A stretch of 64,000 nucleotides of DNA from Pseudomonas sp. NKUCC02_KPG (GCF_019345465.1 NZ_JAHKRC010000003.1:1-64000), one strand, 5' to 3'; numbered from the stretch's first letter, positions 42,317 to 53,786 are shown. Numbers and translations are program-made. Notes: a model not told the origin generated them from the letters alone.

Positions 42317-43591
42317 CTATGAAGCCACGCAGTACGGGTTACGCGGATCATGGTTCCAGTCCAGAAACGGCAGGCCGTTGTTGTGCGGGACCATCTCGAT
42401 ACATGCCTCGACCGGGCAGGTGATCTGACACAGGTTGCAGCCCACGCACTCATCCTCGATCACTTCATAGCGGTGTGTCCCGTCAGGCTGTTTCAAGCTG
42501 GCGATGGCCTGGTGCGAGGTGTCTTCGCACGCAATATGGCAGCGCCCGCAGCCGATACAGGCGTCCTGATCGATTTTGGCAATGACCTGATAATTTATGT
42601 CCAGATACTTCCAGTCGGTAGTATTGCCTACAGCGCGTCCAGAGAAATCGTCCAGGCTTGTGTAGCCTTGACTGTCCATCCAGCGCGACAAACCATCTTT
42701 CATCTCGTCCACAATCCGAAAACCGTGGAGCATTGCCGCAGTACAGACTTGAACCGCCCCACAGCCCAGAGCAATAAACTCTGCTGCATCACGCCAACTG
42801 CCAATGCCGCCGATCCCACAAATAGGCAAGCCCTTGGTCAGCGGGTCGCGAGCAATTTCTGCCACCATATTCAGAGCAATCGGCTTGACCGCCGAACCGC
42901 AATAACCCCCGTGTGTGCTTTGGTTGCCCACCATCGGCAAGGCGACCATACGCTCCAGGTCGACGCTGGTGATCGAGTTGATGGTGTTGATCAACGACAC
43001 CGCATCGGCACCACCGCGATGGGCTGCGCGGGCGCTGAGGCGCACGTCGGTAATGTTGGGCGTCAGCTTGACGATGACCGGCAGCGAGCAATAGGTCTTG
43101 CACCAGCGCGTGACCATTTCTACGTACTCGGGCACCTGGCCCACCGCCGCGCCCATGCCGCGCTCCGGCATGCCGTGGGGGCAGCCGAAATTCAGCTCAA
43201 TACCATCGGCCCCCGTGGCTTCCACCAGCGGCAGGATGAATTTCCATGACGCCTCTTCGCAGGGCACCATCAGGGACACGATCAAGGCACGGTCCGGCCA
43301 GTCCTTTTTGACCTGAGTGATTTCCCGCAAGTTGATTTCGAGGGAGCGGTCGGTGATCAACTCGATATTGTTGATGCCCATGACTTCACGGTTAGGCCCG
43401 AAATGCGCCGAGTAGCGCGACGATACGTTGACCGCCGCCGGGTCTTCCCCCAGGGTTTTCCAGACCACCCCACCCCAGCCGGCCTCATAGGCGCGCACTA
43501 CGTTGTAGGCCTTGTCGGTGGGTGGCGCAGACGCCAGCCAAAAAGGGTTGGGCGCTTTGATACCGGCGAAAACAATCGAGAGATCGGCCAT
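42317..43591 (-). CDS. preA: NAD-dependent dihydropyrimidine dehydrogenase subunit PreA
   Basis: Catalytic subunit that reduces uracil/thymine to the dihydro form, 424 residues. An FMN-binding TIM barrel (dihydroorotate dehydrogenase-like) carries the active-site cysteine in NFGCPHGMPERG (near 134). The C-terminus holds a ferredoxin-like domain with two clusters, CIGCGRCHIAC (near 345-356) and CVGCNLCQITC (near 387-397). It directly follows preT in the operon with no gap between them. Works as a heterodimer with PreT. Confidence 0.95.
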   Translation of the reverse strand: MADLSIVFAGIKAPNPFWLASAPPTDKAYNVVRAYEAGWGGVVWKTLGEDPAAVNVSSRYSAHFGPNREVMGINNIELITDRSLEINLREITQVKKDWPDRALIVSLMVPCEEASWKFILPLVEATGADGIELNFGCPHGMPERGMGAAVGQVPEYVEMVTRWCKTYCSLPVIVKLTPNITDVRLSARAAHRGGADAVSLINTINSITSVDLERMVALPMVGNQSTHGGYCGSAVKPIALNMVAEIARDPLTKGLPICGIGGIGSWRDAAEFIALGCGAVQVCTAAMLHGFRIVDEMKDGLSRWMDSQGYTSLDDFSGRAVGNTTDWKYLDINYQVIAKIDQDACIGCGRCHIACEDTSHQAIASLKQPDGTHRYEVIEDECVGCNLCQITCPVEACIEMVPHNNGLPFLDWNHDPRNPYCVAS

Positions 43592-44959
43592 TTACGCAGC
43601 CTCCTGATCAAGCATGAGTTGGGCATGCATGGCTTCTGCGGCCAGCTTGCCGTGTTGCACGGCCTGTACGGTCAGGTCCTGCCCCAGGGAGGTGCAATCG
43701 CCCCCGGCATAGACTCCGGGAATGCTGGTGCGCAGGTGCTCGTCCACCTCAATCCGGTCGCCCACCCGTTTAAGCTTCTGCGCCAGGGGATCGCCCAGGG
43801 CCCCATCATCAAAGGTCTGGCCGATAGCCTTGAACACCGCGTCAGCCGCCAGTTCGAAGCTTTCACCGGTACTCACCAGGCGCCCTTCCTCGAGGCGGGT
43901 GCGGGCAAAGCGCATACCGCGTACGCGGCCCTGCTCATCCAGCAACACCTCTTGTGGTTGGGCCCAGGTCATCAGTCGCACTTGATTGGCCTTGGCAATG
44001 TCCTGTTCGTGCCCGGTGGCGCCCATGTCTTCGAGCCCCCGGCGATACACCAGACTGACCTCGCGGGCACCCAGGCGGGCCATCTGCACGGCCATGTCGA
44101 TCGCGGTATTGCCCGCGCCCAGCACAATGCAACGTTCGGCCAGGGGGAGTTGGGTCAGGTCATCGCTTTGGCGCAGCTCGCGGATGTAGTCAGTGGCGGC
44201 CAGCAGTCCAGGTGCATCTTCGTTGGGCAGGCCGAGCAACCGGCTGGCGGCCAGGCCCAACCCCAGAAACACCGAATCAAATTGCTGATGCAGTTCGCTC
44301 AAGGTCAGGTTGTCGCCCAGGCGCTGACCGTGGCACACCTCGATGCCGCCGATCTGCAAGACGAATTCCACTTCGCGCTGGGCGAAGTCATCCACCAGTT
44401 TGTACTTGGCAATCCCGTACTCATTGAGCCCGCCGGATTTTTCCCGAGCTTCGAAAATCACCACCTCATGGCCGTGCAGCGCCAGGCGATGGGCGCAGGC
44501 CAGACCGGCTGGGCCTGCACCGACCACGGCGATGCGCTTGCCCGTGGGTGCAGCCCGCGTGAAGGGGTGCTCGCTGAACTGCCCGTTGTCGACCGCATAA
44601 CGCTGTAACAAACCGATCAGCACCGGGGCGCATTCCTGGCTGTTATTGCGCACGCAGGCTTGCTGGCACAGCACCTCGGTAGGGCAAACCCGGGCACAAC
44701 TGCCGCCGAGGATGTTGGCCGAGAGAATCTTCTGCGCAGCACCCTGGACGTTTTCCTGCTGGATGTTGCGAATAAACGACGGGATATCGATGTCGCTGGG
44801 GCACGCATTGACACAGGGTGCGTCGTAGCAATACAGGCAGCGCGAGCTCTCCAGTATGGCTTGGCGGGCACTCAGGGGGGGCGCCAGATCGGTAAAGTGA
44901 CTCGCCAGCACCTGCGCATTTTCATGGGGGTGCGGTAAATGATTCAGGGACTTGATCAC
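43592..44959 (-). CDS. preT: NAD(P)-dependent dihydropyrimidine dehydrogenase subunit PreT
   Basis: Electron-transfer subunit of 455 residues, FAD/NAD-dependent and related to glutamate synthase small subunit. The N-terminal cysteines CLYCYDAPCVNACP and the second set CARVCPTEVLCQQAC hold Fe-S clusters. FAD site IAVVGAGPAGLACAHRLA and NAD site IVLGAGNTAIDMA are intact. The GTG at 44959 (start VIKSLNHLPHPHE) is chosen because it gives the family N-terminus and has GAGG upstream; an upstream TTG would add 19 unrelated residues. Transcribed after the dihydropyrimidinase gene. Confidence 0.94.
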   Translation of the reverse strand: MIKSLNHLPHPHENAQVLASHFTDLAPPLSARQAILESSRCLYCYDAPCVNACPSDIDIPSFIRNIQQENVQGAAQKILSANILGGSCARVCPTEVLCQQACVRNNSQECAPVLIGLLQRYAVDNGQFSEHPFTRAAPTGKRIAVVGAGPAGLACAHRLALHGHEVVIFEAREKSGGLNEYGIAKYKLVDDFAQREVEFVLQIGGIEVCHGQRLGDNLTLSELHQQFDSVFLGLGLAASRLLGLPNEDAPGLLAATDYIRELRQSDDLTQLPLAERCIVLGAGNTAIDMAVQMARLGAREVSLVYRRGLEDMGATGHEQDIAKANQVRLMTWAQPQEVLLDEQGRVRGMRFARTRLEEGRLVSTGESFELAADAVFKAIGQTFDDGALGDPLAQKLKRVGDRIEVDEHLRTSIPGVYAGGDCTSLGQDLTVQAVQHGKLAAEAMHAQLMLDQEAA

Positions 44960-45017
44960 GGTGATTGCCTCACGGTTGTGGGGGGCGTCCTGCCTCTGTC
45001 GGGCAGTGGTTTGCAAC

Positions 45018-47076
<2,059 letters not shown>

Positions 47077-48564
47077 ATGCAACCGAGCAGATCCCGAGTC
47101 ACCGAACGTAACGGTTTGTACGAATTGGACGCTGGTCCTGAGGTCCTCGATAGCCCCCGGTACAACCACGATATTGCCCCCACCAAAGTTCACGAACGCA
47201 CCTGGAACAAATGGCATATCACGGCCTTGTGGGTCGGTATGTCCATTTGTGTACCCACTTACACCTTGGGCGGGGTACTGACCGCCTACTTCGGACTTTC
47301 GGTCGGCGAGGCGCTGCTGGCGATTTTGCTGGCCAATATCGTGGTGCTGATCCCGCTGACCCTCAACGCGTTTGCGGGCACCAAGTACGGCATTCCCTTT
47401 CCTGTTTTACTGCGGTCTTCCTTCGGCATCATCGGCTCAAACGTCCCCTGCCTGATCCGTGCCCTGGTGGCCTGCGGCTGGTTCGGTATCCAGACGCTGT
47501 TTGGCGGTCTGGCGATTCACCTGTTTCTGGGCTCTGTGTTCGAGGGCTGGAAAAGCCTGGGCGGCACCGGAGAAGTCATCGGCTTTATGGTGTTCTGGGC
47601 ACTGAACCTGTGGGTGGTATTGCGCGGTGCCGAGTCGATCAAATGGCTTGAAACCCTGTCTGCTCCCTTGCTGGTACTGGTCGGCCTGGGCCTGTTGGTG
47701 TGGGCATTGCCCAATGTGTCGATGACCGAACTGCTGGCCCAGCCACCCAAGCGTCCCGAAGGCGCCAGCGTGTATGGCTACTTCTTTGCCGGTTTGACCG
47801 CGATGGTCGGATTCTGGGCCACCTTGTCCCTGAACATTCCTGACTTCAGCCGCTACGCAAAAAGCCAGAAGGACCAGATACAGGGGCAGATTTTTGGCCT
47901 GCCGCTGACCATGTTCCTGTTTGCGGCCCTGGGTGTGGTGATGACCGCCGCGTCGGAAAAACTGGTGGGTGTCACGGTGTCCGATCCGGTCAGCCTGATC
48001 GGTCATATTCAAAGCCCGGGCTGGGTGGCGCTGGCGATGGCGCTGATCATCATCGCAACCCTGTCGACCAATACCGCCGCCAACATCGTGTCGCCTACCA
48101 ATGACTTCCAGAACATAGCGCCCAAGCTGATCAACCGCACCAAGGCGGTGATGCTGACCGGCCTCGTGGGGCTTGCGCTGATGGCCCACGAACTGCTCAA
48201 AAAACTGGGTTTGCTGGTGTCGGATGTGAGCCTGGAAACCGTGTACTCCAACTGGCTGCTGGGCTACTCCAGCCTGCTGGGGCCGATTGCCGGGATCATG
48301 GTGGTCGACTATTTCATTATCCGTCGGCAAAAACTCGATCTTGCAGGGCTTTACCAGGACGGGGTGTACCCGGCGTGGCACTGGAACGGCTTTATCGCGT
48401 TTGGCGTGCCGGTGGTGCTGACCTTGCTGTCGTTGGGTAGCAGCGCCTTCAGCTGGTTCTACGACTTTGGCTGGTTCACCGGGTCATTGCTCGGCGCCGG
48501 CATTTATTACGGGCTGCATCGCTTGGGCAGCCAGCAAACAGAGACCGTCAAAGGCACGGTTTAA
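47077..48564 (+). CDS. NCS1-family nucleobase:cation symporter
   Basis: Inner-membrane permease of 495 residues with about 12 helices, of the group that imports uracil, allantoin or hydantoins. Typical elements are WNKWHITALWVGMSICVPTY, GTKYGIPFPVLLRSSFGIIG near 108-127, and RALVACGWFGIQTLFGG. It is divergent from the hydA-preT-preA operon and directly upstream of the beta-ureidopropionase-like gene, so uracil/thymine or dihydropyrimidine is the likely substrate. Confidence 0.92.
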   Translation: MQPSRSRVTERNGLYELDAGPEVLDSPRYNHDIAPTKVHERTWNKWHITALWVGMSICVPTYTLGGVLTAYFGLSVGEALLAILLANIVVLIPLTLNAFAGTKYGIPFPVLLRSSFGIIGSNVPCLIRALVACGWFGIQTLFGGLAIHLFLGSVFEGWKSLGGTGEVIGFMVFWALNLWVVLRGAESIKWLETLSAPLLVLVGLGLLVWALPNVSMTELLAQPPKRPEGASVYGYFFAGLTAMVGFWATLSLNIPDFSRYAKSQKDQIQGQIFGLPLTMFLFAALGVVMTAASEKLVGVTVSDPVSLIGHIQSPGWVALAMALIIIATLSTNTAANIVSPTNDFQNIAPKLINRTKAVMLTGLVGLALMAHELLKKLGLLVSDVSLETVYSNWLLGYSSLLGPIAGIMVVDYFIIRRQKLDLAGLYQDGVYPAWHWNGFIAFGVPVVLTLLSLGSSAFSWFYDFGWFTGSLLGAGIYYGLHRLGSQQTETVKGTV

Positions 48565-48599
48565 AAACGACTCTTATAAAACTGCCTGGGGAAAACACC

Positions 48600-49859
48600 A
48601 TGAACGCATCGCACGACCTTCAGCAGCAACCCTTGCAATCGATCAACGGCGACCGCCTGTGGGCTTCGCTGATGGAAATGGCACAGCTTGGCGCTACGGT
48701 AAAAGGCGGCGTGTGTCGCCTGGCCCTTACTGACCTGGACCGTCAGGCACGTGACCTGTTCGTTCGCTGGTGCGAAGACGCGGGCTGCACCGTCAGCGTG
48801 GATGGGGTGGGCAATATTTTTGCCCGCCGCCCCGGCCTCAATCCCGACTTGCCGCCCGTGATGACCGGCAGCCATATCGACACCCAACCCACGGGTGGCA
48901 AGTTCGACGGCTGCTTCGGCGTACTTGCCGGGGTAGAAGTGATGCGAACGCTCAACGACCTCAATATCCAGACCCAGGCCCCCTTGGAGGTCGTGGTCTG
49001 GACCAACGAAGAAGGCTCGCGTTTTGCGCCGTGCATGATGGGTTCGGGGGTCTTTGCAGAGAAATTCACCCTTGAAGAAACCCTGGCCAAAACCGATGCC
49101 CAGGGAGTGACCGTCGGCGAAGCCTTGACTGCCATTGGTTATGCGGGCAGCCGCAAAGTCAGCGGTCATCCGGTGGGGGCTTACTTCGAAGCCCATATCG
49201 AGCAGGGTCCGATTCTTGAGGACGAGCGCAAAACCATTGGTGTAGTGCTGGGCGCCCTGGGGCAGAAATGGTTCGACCTCAACCTGCGCGGCGTCGAGGC
49301 CCACGCCGGGCCGACCCCCATGCACTTGCGTAAAGACGCACTGGTCGGTGCGGCTGCCGTGGTTGCAGCGGTCAATCACGCCGCTCTTGGCCATCAACCC
49401 CACGCCTGCGGCACGGTAGGCTGCCTGCAGGCATACCCGGGATCGCGAAACGTGATCCCCGGAGAAGTGCGCATGACCCTGGACTTCAGGCATCTGCTGC
49501 CTGAGCGACTGGACTCGATGATTGAGCAGGTTCGCGGGGTGATTGAAGCCACGTGCCAGCAACATGGCCTGAGCTTCGAGCTCACCCCTACGGCGGATTT
49601 CCCGCCGCTGTACTTCAACCCTGATTGCGTCAACGCCGTGCGTGAGGCGGCCAACGAACTGGGCTTGTCCAACATGGATATTGTCAGTGGGGCAGGGCAT
49701 GACGCCATATTCCTTGCCGAACTTGGGCCAGCGGGCATGATTTTTGTGCCATGCGAAGGTGGCATCAGCCACAACGAAATCGAAAACGCCGACCCCGGGG
49801 ATCTGGCAGCGGGGTGCGCGGTCCTGCTTAAAGCCATGTTGGCGGCTTCGAACAAATAG
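48600..49859 (+). CDS. M20-family N-carbamoyl-beta-alanine amidohydrolase (beta-ureidopropionase-like)
   Basis: Zinc-dependent hydrolase of 419 residues, AmaB/HydC type, which removes the carbamoyl group to give beta-alanine or beta-aminoisobutyrate, CO2 and ammonia. The metal ligands are visible in TGSHIDTQPTGGKFDG (near 91-106), WTNEEGSRFAP near 138, and EAHIEQGPILE near 198. It follows the permease by 35 bases and completes the reductive pyrimidine route. Closely related enzymes act on allantoate, but no purine genes are nearby. Confidence 0.92.
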   Translation: MNASHDLQQQPLQSINGDRLWASLMEMAQLGATVKGGVCRLALTDLDRQARDLFVRWCEDAGCTVSVDGVGNIFARRPGLNPDLPPVMTGSHIDTQPTGGKFDGCFGVLAGVEVMRTLNDLNIQTQAPLEVVVWTNEEGSRFAPCMMGSGVFAEKFTLEETLAKTDAQGVTVGEALTAIGYAGSRKVSGHPVGAYFEAHIEQGPILEDERKTIGVVLGALGQKWFDLNLRGVEAHAGPTPMHLRKDALVGAAAVVAAVNHAALGHQPHACGTVGCLQAYPGSRNVIPGEVRMTLDFRHLLPERLDSMIEQVRGVIEATCQQHGLSFELTPTADFPPLYFNPDCVNAVREAANELGLSNMDIVSGAGHDAIFLAELGPAGMIFVPCEGGISHNEIENADPGDLAAGCAVLLKAMLAASNK

Positions 49860-50084
49860 TTTTTTGTAGTCGCTGAGGAGCGTAGCGAGGCTGCGACGGG
49901 TTGCGCAGCAACCCTTTTCCTTGACCAAAAGAGAAGGCCCTGCGGCCCTTGTCGCAGCGGCTTGGTTTCGTCGTCAGCTGCTACGGATCGCGAGTAGCAC
50001 CCACCAGGCCGGTCGGCCGCCTCGGTGCGCAATCTTCGAGGGGCAAGCCTTTTTGGGTGCATTTTCGCGTCTGGAACAAGTGCT

Positions 50085-50234
50085 TCGCCGTAAGGGCGAA
50101 CCCCGTAGAAAGTCGTGACACATCGAATGGATATGTACTCGGCATAGGTGTGGGGCATCGCAAAACAACTGGCATACGGGGTACATATCCGGCATTCGCG
50201 GTTAACTGAAATGATGGTTTCGCCCTTACGGCGA
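50085..50234. repeat. Nested inverted repeat in copy 1 (150-base hairpin)
   Basis: TCGCCGTAAGGGCGAA (50085-50100) is the exact reverse complement of 50219-50234. Inside it GGATATGTAC (50129-50138) pairs with GTACATATCC (50181-50190), and CGAATG (50124-50129) lies opposite CATTCG (50193-50198). Together they can fold into a two-level hairpin. Confidence 0.75.
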
Positions 50235-50723
50235 GTCCCTTTTGTCAAACAGCCACAAAAGGAACCAAAAAGGCCTTGCCCTGGCGTACGGCCCTCGCTG
50301 CGCTCAGGTTCCCTCGTTCCGGTCCCGCTCCGTGGGCCCGCCGTGACGGGCCATCCATGGCCCAACACGGCTCTCCCGGCATCCATGCCGGTCGACCCAC
50401 TACGCAGCACCTCCTCTCGGCCTCCCGAGGGGCGGGTAGATCAAAATCCCGCCGAGGCGGCCGACCGGCCGACCTGTTTGGTGCGCATCTACTGCGCAAT
50501 CTTGTGTAGTCGCTGAGGAGCGTAGCGAGGCTGCGACGGGTGCGCAGCGCCCCTTCGTCTTGTCCAAAAGAGAAGGCCCTTCGGCCCTTGTCGCAGCGGC
50601 TTGGTTTCGTCGTCAGCTGCTACGGATCGCGAGTAGCACCCACCAGGCCGGTCGGCCGCCTCGGTGCGCAATCTTCGAGGGGAAAGCCTTTTTGGATTCA
50701 TTTTCGCGTCTGGAACAAGTGCT

Positions 50724-50873
50724 TCGCCGCAAGGGCGAAACCCGGAGAAAGTCGTGACACATCGAATGGATATGTACTCGGCATAGGTGTGGGGCATCGC
50801 AAAACAACTGGCACACGGGGTACATATCCGGCATTCGCGGTTAACTGAAATGATGGTTTCGCCCTTACGGCGA
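50724..50873. repeat. Nested inverted repeat in copy 2 (150-base hairpin)
   Basis: The outer stem TCGCCGCAAGGGCGAAACC (50724-50742) opposes GGTTTCGCCCTTACGGCGA (50855-50873) with one non-Watson-Crick position that is G-U if the minus strand is transcribed. The inner stem GGATATGTAC (50768-50777) pairs with 50820-50829. Confidence 0.72.
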
Positions 50874-51220
50874 GTCCCTTTTGTCAAACAGCCACAAAAG
50901 GAACCAAAAAGGCCTTGCCCTGGCGTACGGCCCTCGCTGCGCTCAGGTTCCCTCGTTCCGGTCCCGCTCCGTGGGCCCGCCGTGACGGGCCATCCATGGC
51001 CCAACACGGCTCTCCCGGCATCCATGCCGGTCGACCCACTACGCAGCACCTCCTCTCGGTCTCCCGAGGGGCGGGTAGATCAAAATCCCGCCGAGGCGGC
51101 CGACCGGCCGACCTGTTTGGTGCGCATCTACTGCGCAATCTTATGTAGTCGCTGAGGAGCGTAGCGAGGCTGCGACGGGTTGCGCAGCAACCCTTCTCCT
51201 TGACTAAAAGCGAAGGCCCT

Positions 51221-51608
51221 GCAGTAGCGATTACAGGTTTGGTGCTGACTGATCCCAACCACCCGGTTGAGGGCAACTGTTTGGGTGTGATGGGCAGTTT
51301 CTGTTAGAGACGACTCAGTGATTGGAGGCGATTTATGCCCAGCACTCTATTGATACTTTGATTGCTGATGAATAAGTTTTACGGTTTGTTTCTTGTGTTT
51401 AAATTTAAACGAAATGCTCTTGATGAAATTCTATTTGTGGGTGGTGGCTTAAGTGCGTCTTTAAACGAGTGGAGTAATTCTTTGTAGGGGGTTTCTTTAT
51501 GTTATTGATTGTTGTGTGCGTGTGGTGTTGATTAATTGTTTTTATGTTGGTTGTTGTTTGGGTATATATTAAGTGGTGTGAGTTGGTGCTGGTGTGGTGG
51601 TAGTGGTT
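51221..51608. other. AT-rich, GT-biased leader before the exporter gene
   Basis: About 390 bases with no recognised gene, markedly richer in A/T than the surrounding genes. The last 150 bases of the + strand are unusually rich in G and T (runs of GTG, GTTG and TGTG), ending in four valine-like GTG/GTA codons before the exporter ATG. It may hold the promoter of the ligase cassette; no clear -10/-35 could be fixed. Confidence 0.4.
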
Positions 51609-52535
51609 ATGCATCCAATAAAAACAGGTGTGCTGCTCGGGTTGTTATTCTGTTTTATCAGTGCTGCGTTTGATGTGTACGTCGCCTTTGTGACGCAAAC
51701 TCTCGATACTCTGGTGGTGATTTTATATTGCTTTGTCTCATCCATGCTGGTGTTTCTTGGGTGTAGCCTGTGGCGGGGCAGGCACTCGTTATTAATCAAG
51801 TGTCAACAGCATTGGCCATTAATCGTAGTGGCAAACATCTCGGTGCTGTTGAATTGGGGAGGCCTGTTTTATGCATTACGCTTTCTGGAGCCGGCAGTCG
51901 TTGGGGTTGCATCAGTGGCGTGTGGGCCGGCATTAACCTTGATTGTTTCTTCATTTATAAAAGGCATGGGCAGGGCTCGTAGTGTAGAAATAATTATCGC
52001 CATCCTTGTATTGTTGTCGGTCGCTATCATGCTTTTCAACTCATTTCTCGGGGAAAGTGGTATTTCATCCATGTCAGTCGAGCAAAGAGTTATCGGTATT
52101 ATCAGTGTCGTATTGTGTGCATTGGGCACGGTGCTTTATACGATTGTGTCCAAAAAATTATTTAAGCACCATTGGCAGGTTTACGAAATCCTGGCGGTCA
52201 GGAACGTGTTGATAGTTGTGGTCTGCAGTCTATTTGTTACGTTAAGTGATGTGTCGTACAGCCTCACCGTAGAGTGGGTGCTGCCTATGTTGGTGCTGGT
52301 CGTTGTCGGTCACCTTTTGCCCATCTATCTGATTCAAAAAACCATCTTTCATCTCAGCGCAATCAATGTGGCGTTTGTGTTGCTGACGTTACCGGTTTTT
52401 ACCCTGCTGCTTCAATTTATGGATGCGCGCGTTTCATTTTCGATGCCTAGCATTGCAGCGGTTGGGATTATCGTGACGCTCTTGGCTTCGCTGACGCTGT
52501 TCAATCGACAGGCAAACAATCGAGGTCTGAAATGA
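51609..52535 (+). CDS. DMT/EamA-family transporter, likely product exporter
   Basis: Inner-membrane protein of 308 residues with about ten helices and the duplicated EamA architecture (GLLFCFISAAFDVYVAFVT, and FALRFLEPAVVGVASVACGP-like second segment in the first half). The start is taken as ATG at 51609 (MHPIKTGVLLGL); four in-frame GTG/GTA codons upstream are unlikely starts. Base composition is AT-rich compared with the neighbourhood. The gene overlaps the next one by 4 bases (ATGA), so the pair is translationally coupled; the obvious reading is that it exports the product of the downstream ligase. Confidence 0.85.
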   Translation: MHPIKTGVLLGLLFCFISAAFDVYVAFVTQTLDTLVVILYCFVSSMLVFLGCSLWRGRHSLLIKCQQHWPLIVVANISVLLNWGGLFYALRFLEPAVVGVASVACGPALTLIVSSFIKGMGRARSVEIIIAILVLLSVAIMLFNSFLGESGISSMSVEQRVIGIISVVLCALGTVLYTIVSKKLFKHHWQVYEILAVRNVLIVVVCSLFVTLSDVSYSLTVEWVLPMLVLVVVGHLLPIYLIQKTIFHLSAINVAFVLLTLPVFTLLLQFMDARVSFSMPSIAAVGIIVTLLASLTLFNRQANNRGLK

Positions 52536-53782
52536 TCAGGGTCGTTGTGGTTGACGGTTTTTCTTCGGGTAAATTGCTGGCCAGAGAACTCCATGCGCAG
52601 GGTTGTCTTTTATTCCATATGGCGTCCAGCTCTACCATTGATGATTATTACTATGCAGGTTTTGAGTTTGGTATTTACCACGCGTTCATGACTCACGCGG
52701 ACAATGGCTCCACACTGTTGGCGATAAAGGATTTTGCCCCCGATTACATTGTCGCGGGGGCTGAAAGCGGGGTGCTGCTGGCCGACCAGTTGAATGAGCA
52801 GTTGGGGCTTGAATACACCAATGACTTTTCCAGGAGCCTGGCGCGCAGAAACAAGTTTCAGATGATCCAGTGCATTACCGATGCTGGTTTGCCCGCTCCA
52901 GCCCAGTGTGCGGTTGATACATGGAATGCGGGAAGAGACTGGGTTCAGGCTCGGGGCACGTTCCCGGTCGTGATCAAGCCCCTTGAGAGCGCAGGGGCGG
53001 ACGGGGTTTTTATTTGCCATGACCTCGCCGCTTGCGAACGTGCATTCACCCAACTGCTGGGCACGCGCAACAAGCTCAATATCGAGAACAGCCAAGTATT
53101 GTTTCAGGAGTACCTGGCGGGCACCGAGTATGTGATCAATATGGTGTCCCAAGGCGGGCGTCAGTTAATCACTGAGGTGGTGAGGTACACCAAACGGGTG
53201 CTGGAAACCGGCAGCATTGTGTATGACATCGACCAACTGCTCGACGCCACGGTAGCGCCCTATGCAGAGCTTGTGGCCTACACCCGCAAGGTAGTGACGA
53301 GCCTCGGTATCCTCAATGGGCCCAGTCATGCTGAAGTCATGTACACCTCAGAAGGACCGAAACTGGTTGAAATTGCCGCCCGTACAGACGGGATCCTCAG
53401 AACTGGAGTCAGTGCACAAACCACCCGCATGGGGCAGATCAATGCGTTCGCGCTGTCGATCACCCGTCCCCTTGAATTTGAACGGCTGCTGATGTGTGGC
53501 ACTGACTATGTACGGTTCAAGCACACCTACAATGTCAGCCTGATCAATCGTTCAGAAGGCCTGTTTACCAACGAAGCATTTATGGAAAAGTTGTCCGGAC
53601 TGGCGTCGTTTTACGAGGTGGTTTTCTACGTCGTTAATGGACAGCACATTGCGAGTACAAAGGATGTGTTCAGCCAGCCGGGTACTGTGTATCTGGTTCA
53701 TCCCGACCTCAACCAGATCGAGGTGGATTACGCCCGTATTCGCGAAATGGAGCAGGCCGGGATTTATTTGCAGAGCTCATAA
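52532..53782 (+). CDS. ATP-grasp ligase, dipeptide/L-amino-acid ligase type
   Basis: A 416-residue ATP-grasp enzyme. The N-terminal pre-ATP-grasp part starts MIRVVVVDGFSSGKLLAREL and contains YIVAGAESGVLLADQLN; the ATP-binding loop is VVIKPLESAGADGVFICHD (Lys near 149), and further elements are VLFQEYLAGTEYVINMV and the metal-ligand region KLVEIAARTDGILRTG. These resemble the L-amino-acid ligases (BacD/RizA and relatives) that couple two amino acids with ATP. Homologues could also condense an amino acid with another carboxylate. It is coupled to an exporter gene, suggesting a small secreted amide or dipeptide; the product is not deducible. Confidence 0.82.
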   Translation: MIRVVVVDGFSSGKLLARELHAQGCLLFHMASSSTIDDYYYAGFEFGIYHAFMTHADNGSTLLAIKDFAPDYIVAGAESGVLLADQLNEQLGLEYTNDFSRSLARRNKFQMIQCITDAGLPAPAQCAVDTWNAGRDWVQARGTFPVVIKPLESAGADGVFICHDLAACERAFTQLLGTRNKLNIENSQVLFQEYLAGTEYVINMVSQGGRQLITEVVRYTKRVLETGSIVYDIDQLLDATVAPYAELVAYTRKVVTSLGILNGPSHAEVMYTSEGPKLVEIAARTDGILRTGVSAQTTRMGQINAFALSITRPLEFERLLMCGTDYVRFKHTYNVSLINRSEGLFTNEAFMEKLSGLASFYEVVFYVVNGQHIASTKDVFSQPGTVYLVHPDLNQIEVDYARIREMEQAGIYLQSS

Positions 53783-53786
53783 CGGG

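Larger units (their letters stand above)
49866..51220. repeat. Tandem 640-bp module: two near-identical copies and a partial third
   Basis: GTAGTCGCTGAGGAGCGTAG starts at 49866, 50506 and 51145, so the period is 640 then 639. Copies 1 and 2 differ at scattered bases; copy 3 stops after about 75 bases. Each copy opens with a REP arm, followed by a degenerate inverse arm (around 49950-49984 and 50591-50625), and then about 520 bases of other sequence containing nested inverted repeats. The array lies between the pyrimidine genes and the AT-rich ligase cassette. Long open frames on its minus strand repeat the same sequence in both copies and are not supported as genes. Confidence 0.9.

Noticed and set aside
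43403..44608. 401-codon open frame antisense to preT/preA
   Set aside because: Shadow of two strongly supported genes with intact cofactor motifs.
49394..50410. Long minus-strand open frame (338 codons) across the beta-ureidopropionase gene end and the 640-bp repeat
   Set aside because: It runs antisense to a well-supported gene and then through a repeat copied at 50489-51049; the reading is explained by high GC and the repeat sequence. No recognisable domain.
50489..51049. Minus-strand open frame in the second repeat copy, starting like the first one
   Set aside because: Same repeat-derived sequence as copy 1 (shared MLRSGSTGMDAGRAV start). Conservation is explained by the DNA duplication, so it is not independent evidence of coding.
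51405..51614. Minus-strand 69-codon frame rich in His/Thr/Asn before the exporter
   Set aside because: It is the complement of the GT-biased low-complexity stretch and has no ribosome-binding site or domain.
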